NCBI GenBank assembly: GCA_010672165.1
Contig: JAAHHN010000006.1
Span: forward strand, 1-64,000
Source: Spirulina sp. SIO3F2
Lineage (GTDB): Bacteria; Cyanobacteriota; Cyanobacteriia; Cyanobacteriales; Spirulinaceae
DNA length: 64,000 nucleotides
Direction: 5' to 3'
Shown: one piece after another, positions 61,034-64,000 of the stretch
Numbering within the stretch: the stretch's first letter is position 1
How the letters are laid out: each line of letters opens with the position of its first letter
Translations under genes and position numbers: made by a program
Notes under the pieces: model-generated
Databases searched by the model: none
What the model was told of the DNA's origin: nothing
What the model saw: only the letters and a program-made list of their open reading frames with translations

Positions 61034-61705
61034 TTAAGTATTAAAGGGACGTGAATTGCTGGCAGAGCTTGCCGCACTGATCTCACTACTCAATTGACGA
61101 CGCCCATTACGGACAACCCGCATCATTTCGGTTAATTGGTCTTCGAGGCGACCCAGTACCGCATCGGCATAATCATCCGCTCCATCCTGGATATCGTCAC
61201 ATTCATCTAGAACCACTTGGCGCATCTGCTCTAGCTCTTGCATCGCCTGCATCCGCATCTGTTCAATCTCGGCAAGGGCTTGCTGGCGCATTTGCTCACT
61301 ATCTTGTTGCACATCTTGGCGGACTTGGGCGGCTTCTAGTTCGGCTTGACGCACCAGGGTCATTTCATCTAAGGCTTGAGAGGCTTGGCGTTGGGCATTC
61401 TCAATAATGTTTTGGGCGTATTCTTCAGCCTGCAAGAGGATTTCCTCTTTTTGACGAATAATCTCGATCGCTTCTTCAAACGCACCGGGCAAATTCATTC
61501 GAATCACATCCAGATGATCGAGCAGTTGCTCTTCATTAATCACCGTTTTGCCGGTGAAAGGGATGCGAGGATTATCTAAAATCAGCTCTTCTAAACGGTT
61601 CAGCTCCGCCTGCACATCAAAGCCAAGCGGCGCTGCTTCACCCGTTGGAGCCGTAGAACCTACTCCGTCAAATTGAGTGTTACCAGGGGGGTCTTGTTGA
61701 AGCAT
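61034..61705 (-). CDS. cdv3: Cell division protein Cdv3 (DivIVA-like)
   Basis: A 223-residue coiled-coil protein. The N-terminal core [20 protein letters not shown], then [20 protein letters not shown], is the DivIVA-like domain of cyanobacterial Cdv3. A long helix with repeated [20 protein letters not shown] ... [20 protein letters not shown] follows. Cdv3 localises at the division site. It overlaps the 3' end of coaD by 46 bp on the same strand, so the two genes are transcribed together. The N-terminal 30 residues are variable and the real start could be later. Confidence 0.75.
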   Translation of the reverse strand: MLQQDPPGNTQFDGVGSTAPTGEAAPLGFDVQAELNRLEELILDNPRIPFTGKTVINEEQLLDHLDVIRMNLPGAFEEAIEIIRQKEEILLQAEEYAQNIIENAQRQASQALDEMTLVRQAELEAAQVRQDVQQDSEQMRQQALAEIEQMRMQAMQELEQMRQVVLDECDDIQDGADDYADAVLGRLEDQLTEMMRVVRNGRRQLSSEISAASSASNSRPFNT

Positions 61706-62166
61706 CGGTAAATATCTTGGGCAACGTTGGCAGGAACGAGATGGTCAATGGGGCCACCAAATTGGGCAATTTCTTTAACCACACTACTACTGAGGAAACT
61801 ATACTCGGTCGATGTGGCCAGAAACACGGTCTCTAGACCGGCATTGAGGGTTTTGTTGGTATGGGCCATTTGCAGCTCTTTCTCAAAATCAGAGAGAACT
61901 CGCAAACCGCGCAACAGCACTGTAGCGCCACAGGCTTGGGCATATTCTACCGTTAACCCTGTAAAGCTATCGACTTTCACGTTGGGGAGATGGTTCGTGG
62001 CTTCGGTAATCTGGGCAATGCGGTGGGAGACCTCAAACAGGGGGTTTTTGCTGAGATTGCAGAGCACCCCCACAATGACGTGGTCATAGAGGCGACTGCC
62101 GCGCTCGATAATGTCGAGGTGTCCCAGGGTGATGGGGTCAAAGCTACCAGGGTAAAGGGCTATCAA
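61660..62166 (-). CDS. coaD: Phosphopantetheine adenylyltransferase
   Basis: A 168-residue protein. The start [20 protein letters not shown] carries the nucleotidyltransferase HxGH motif (TLGH), and the C-terminal catalytic region includes [20 protein letters not shown], with the ISSTxxR-like element as LSSSVVKE. CoaD transfers AMP to 4'-phosphopantetheine in coenzyme A synthesis. Length is typical. It overlaps the cdv3 start by 46 bp. Confidence 0.93.
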   Translation of the reverse strand: MIALYPGSFDPITLGHLDIIERGSRLYDHVIVGVLCNLSKNPLFEVSHRIAQITEATNHLPNVKVDSFTGLTVEYAQACGATVLLRGLRVLSDFEKELQMAHTNKTLNAGLETVFLATSTEYSFLSSSVVKEIAQFGGPIDHLVPANVAQDIYRCFNKTPLVTLNLTE

Positions 62167-62235
62167 GGTGAGGCGTCCTCGGCGCGATCGTCTCTAAATT
62201 ATACGGCCTGGTTTTAGAGAAGTCTGTGCAGCGGT

Positions 62236-63936
62236 TTACTGCATCAACTTTTCGACCCGCTCCCGCACCCAGAGCCGGAACAAATTGCGCCCCAACAGCA
62301 GCAACCAAAACCCCGAGCCACACCAAAACACGATCGCCCAGTTGAGATAGCCTGCAATCAAAATTCCCACTCCCGCCAAGAGCAGGATGCCAAATAATCC
62401 CGTGTAGACCAAACATTTCAGCGCCAGATTAATCCGCCGCAAAAGGCGATCGCTTCGCTCCGAGCGGGTGGGGAATTCAAAATCACCCTGTTCTAAGCGC
62501 GTTTCAAGACTGGCCACTGCCGTGGTAATTGGATGGGGCTGGTTTACCTTGGCTCTAACAAATGCCGTGGTTTGCTGGGCGACCTTGGTGAGCAAATTTC
62601 GCTTGTCTGCTCCTTCCGTGAAGCTCTTGATGAATGGTTTGCTGGCTTTGAGCAGGTTGTAATTGGGGTTGAGCGATCGCGCAATCCCATCGAGGGTCGT
62701 GATCGCTTTGACCACAAACATCATCTCTGAGGGTAGACGAAACGGCTCCTGTTCAAACAACACATACACTTCCCCACTCATCTCTTGGAATGCCCGCAAG
62801 TCAATAGGCTTTTCTCGAAAGCGGTCTAAGACAAACTTTACCATGCGTCGCAGGGGCACAATATTATCTCCATCTGCTTCGAGCAAGCCCATCTGGATCA
62901 AGCTCTGGAGCAAGCCTTCGGAATTCCGCTCAATCACCGCAAAAAAGGTGGAGACCATCTCATCTTGCTTCAGACCTTGGATTTCGGACATCGTGCCGAA
63001 ATCATAAAAAATCAAGCGACCATCCGGGTTAACCGCCATATTGCCCGGATGGGGGTCAGATTGGAAAAAGCCATCTTCTAAAATTTGTTTGAGATAGCAA
63101 GAGACCCCCGCCTCAATAATCGTATCGGGGTCGAGTTGATTGGCTTTGAGCGTGGGCACATCATCAATTTTGATCCCCGGTAAGTATTCCAAGGTCAGCA
63201 CCCGCGTGGCCGTGTAATGCCAATGCACTTTGGGAACCATCACTTCCCGGAAGCGCTGGAAATTGGTTTTAAACCGCTCGGCGTTTTGCCCCTCATGGAT
63301 GTAGTCAATCTCAAAATAGAGCAGCCGGAAGAACTCCTGATACAGCGGTTCGAGATCATATTTCTGCACCTTGGGCAGCAAGCGATTAAGCCACGGCACA
63401 ATCCGCTGTAAGACTTTGAAATCTAAATCCAGCAAGGTCTGAAGACCTGGACGCTGTACTTTGACCACCACATCTTCGCCCGTGGGCAAGGTTGCCCGGT
63501 GAACCTGCCCCAAGCTAGCAGCAGCGATAGGCTGCCGCTCAAACGTCGTAAACAAATGCTCCACCGATTGCCCCAGCTCTGCTTCGATCACTGCCACAGC
63601 TTGATTGGCATCAAATGGTGGCACCTGATCCTGGAGGTTGCTTAGAGCTTCGGCATAGGTTGGCGGAATCAGATCCGAGCGAGTGGAGAGGGCCTGACCC
63701 AGTTTGATAAAGGTGGGCCCCAGTTCAAGCAGTTCGTGAACCAGCCAGCGGGCACGACGCTCCACTTGACGAGGCGTATTCTTCCCGGTAGCGCGATCCC
63801 AGGCGACAGCCAAGCCAAACTGGGTGGCACAGCGGAAAATATCCAGTTTTCGAGTTAAGGGGGAATCGCGTCGCCGTTGCCAACGGGGGGGCTTCATGCC
63901 AAAGATATCGCTGCGATCGCGCAGCTCAAACGTCAA
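62236..63936 (-). CDS. ABC1/UbiB family atypical kinase
   Basis: A 566-residue protein kinase-like protein. The KxGQ motif appears in FIKLGQALSTRSDLIPPTYA, the Ala-rich loop in AAASLGQVHRATLPTGEDVV, the catalytic Lys in VVKVQRPGL, the Asp in SDPHPGNMAVNPDG and the DFG-like motif in YDFGTMSEIQGL. Two C-terminal membrane helices are present (CLVYTGLFGILLLAGVGILI, WAIVFWCGSGFWLLLLGRNL). Cyanobacterial members are linked to quinone or lipid metabolism and stress. The frame starts at a TTG at 63936; an ATG at 63897 (MKPPRWQRRR) is an alternative. Confidence 0.9.
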   Translation of the reverse strand: MTFELRDRSDIFGMKPPRWQRRRDSPLTRKLDIFRCATQFGLAVAWDRATGKNTPRQVERRARWLVHELLELGPTFIKLGQALSTRSDLIPPTYAEALSNLQDQVPPFDANQAVAVIEAELGQSVEHLFTTFERQPIAAASLGQVHRATLPTGEDVVVKVQRPGLQTLLDLDFKVLQRIVPWLNRLLPKVQKYDLEPLYQEFFRLLYFEIDYIHEGQNAERFKTNFQRFREVMVPKVHWHYTATRVLTLEYLPGIKIDDVPTLKANQLDPDTIIEAGVSCYLKQILEDGFFQSDPHPGNMAVNPDGRLIFYDFGTMSEIQGLKQDEMVSTFFAVIERNSEGLLQSLIQMGLLEADGDNIVPLRRMVKFVLDRFREKPIDLRAFQEMSGEVYVLFEQEPFRLPSEMMFVVKAITTLDGIARSLNPNYNLLKASKPFIKSFTEGADKRNLLTKVAQQTTAFVRAKVNQPHPITTAVASLETRLEQGDFEFPTRSERSDRLLRRINLALKCLVYTGLFGILLLAGVGILIAGYLNWAIVFWCGSGFWLLLLGRNLFRLWVRERVEKLMQ

Positions 63937-64000
63937 TATGCAGTCAAATCCTACCGTTTTTTGGGGTCATGTTAACAATTATTACGGAGAGGGGGTGAGT

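Noticed and set aside
1-64000. tRNA, rRNA or riboswitch genes
   Set aside because: I checked intergenic regions by eye for the T-loop signature and conserved riboswitch cores and found none that I could support.

Overview
This is a piece of a cyanobacterial chromosome, probably from a filamentous or otherwise large-genome species. The evidence is the very frequent HIP1 octamer (GCGATCGC) from about 10.6 kb onward and typical cyanobacterial families: DUF1825, Cdv3, a Ycf29-like regulator, a phytol-kinase-like enzyme, a CHAT/haemagglutinin/DUF928/CHASE2 group, a SWIM/DUF5691/MoxR/DUF5682/VWA group, and several well-known dispersed palindromes. No rRNA, tRNA or CRISPR array was recognised. The species cannot be named from the sequence alone.

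Layout. 0-10 kb is an accessory region: the 5' end of an alpha/beta hydrolase, a VapC-like toxin with its antitoxin, a complete IS4-type insertion sequence, a decayed gene next to an intact paralogue, a ribbon-helix-helix gene coupled to an unknown DNA-binding-like gene, and then an AT-rich, tightly packed operon of DNA methyltransferase, HerA-type ATPase and NurA-type nuclease (4273-8682). I found no HIP1 octamer in the first 10.5 kb. This operon is the best candidate for an undescribed system: a modification enzyme coupled to a translocase/nuclease pair, which looks like a restriction-type defence module. 10-17 kb holds a secreted nuclease with an Excalibur domain, a phytase-esterase-like lipoprotein and two signalling proteins (a GAF-GAF hybrid kinase and a REC-PAS-GGDEF diguanylate cyclase).

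17-27 kb is a conserved co-oriented cluster: SWIM zinc finger, DUF5691, a small lipoprotein, a MoxR AAA+ ATPase, DUF5682 and a VWA protein. It is interrupted by an insertion that carries a SUKH (SMI1/KNR4) gene and leaves a start-less duplicate of the VWA gene's 5' end. A HigBA toxin-antitoxin pair follows. 27.7-31 kb holds an Omp85 outer-membrane protein diverging from a TPR membrane protein. 31-41 kb is a two-partner-secretion-like exoprotein, a CHAT protease-like TPR protein, a DUF928 protein with six near-identical 24-residue repeats, and a CHASE2 nucleotide cyclase; no TpsB transporter gene is present in the window.

41-64 kb is mostly housekeeping: a CapD-like sugar epimerase/dehydratase, a TauE/UreH-like membrane protein with a periplasmic partner, MurT, DUF1825, UbiD, a phytol-kinase-like enzyme, a Ycf29-like regulator, a parvulin, a MurG-like glycosyltransferase, Cdv3, CoaD and an ABC1/UbiB kinase. 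Small accessory and broken genes lie between them: a doubly frameshifted SEC-C gene, a pentapeptide-repeat protein, a TonB-like protein, an unknown 229-residue protein, a divergent TrpF, an Rpn-family nuclease, a frameshifted hicA with intact hicB, and a probable Uma2 remnant. Intergenic spaces carry several families of palindromic or heptameric dispersed repeats.
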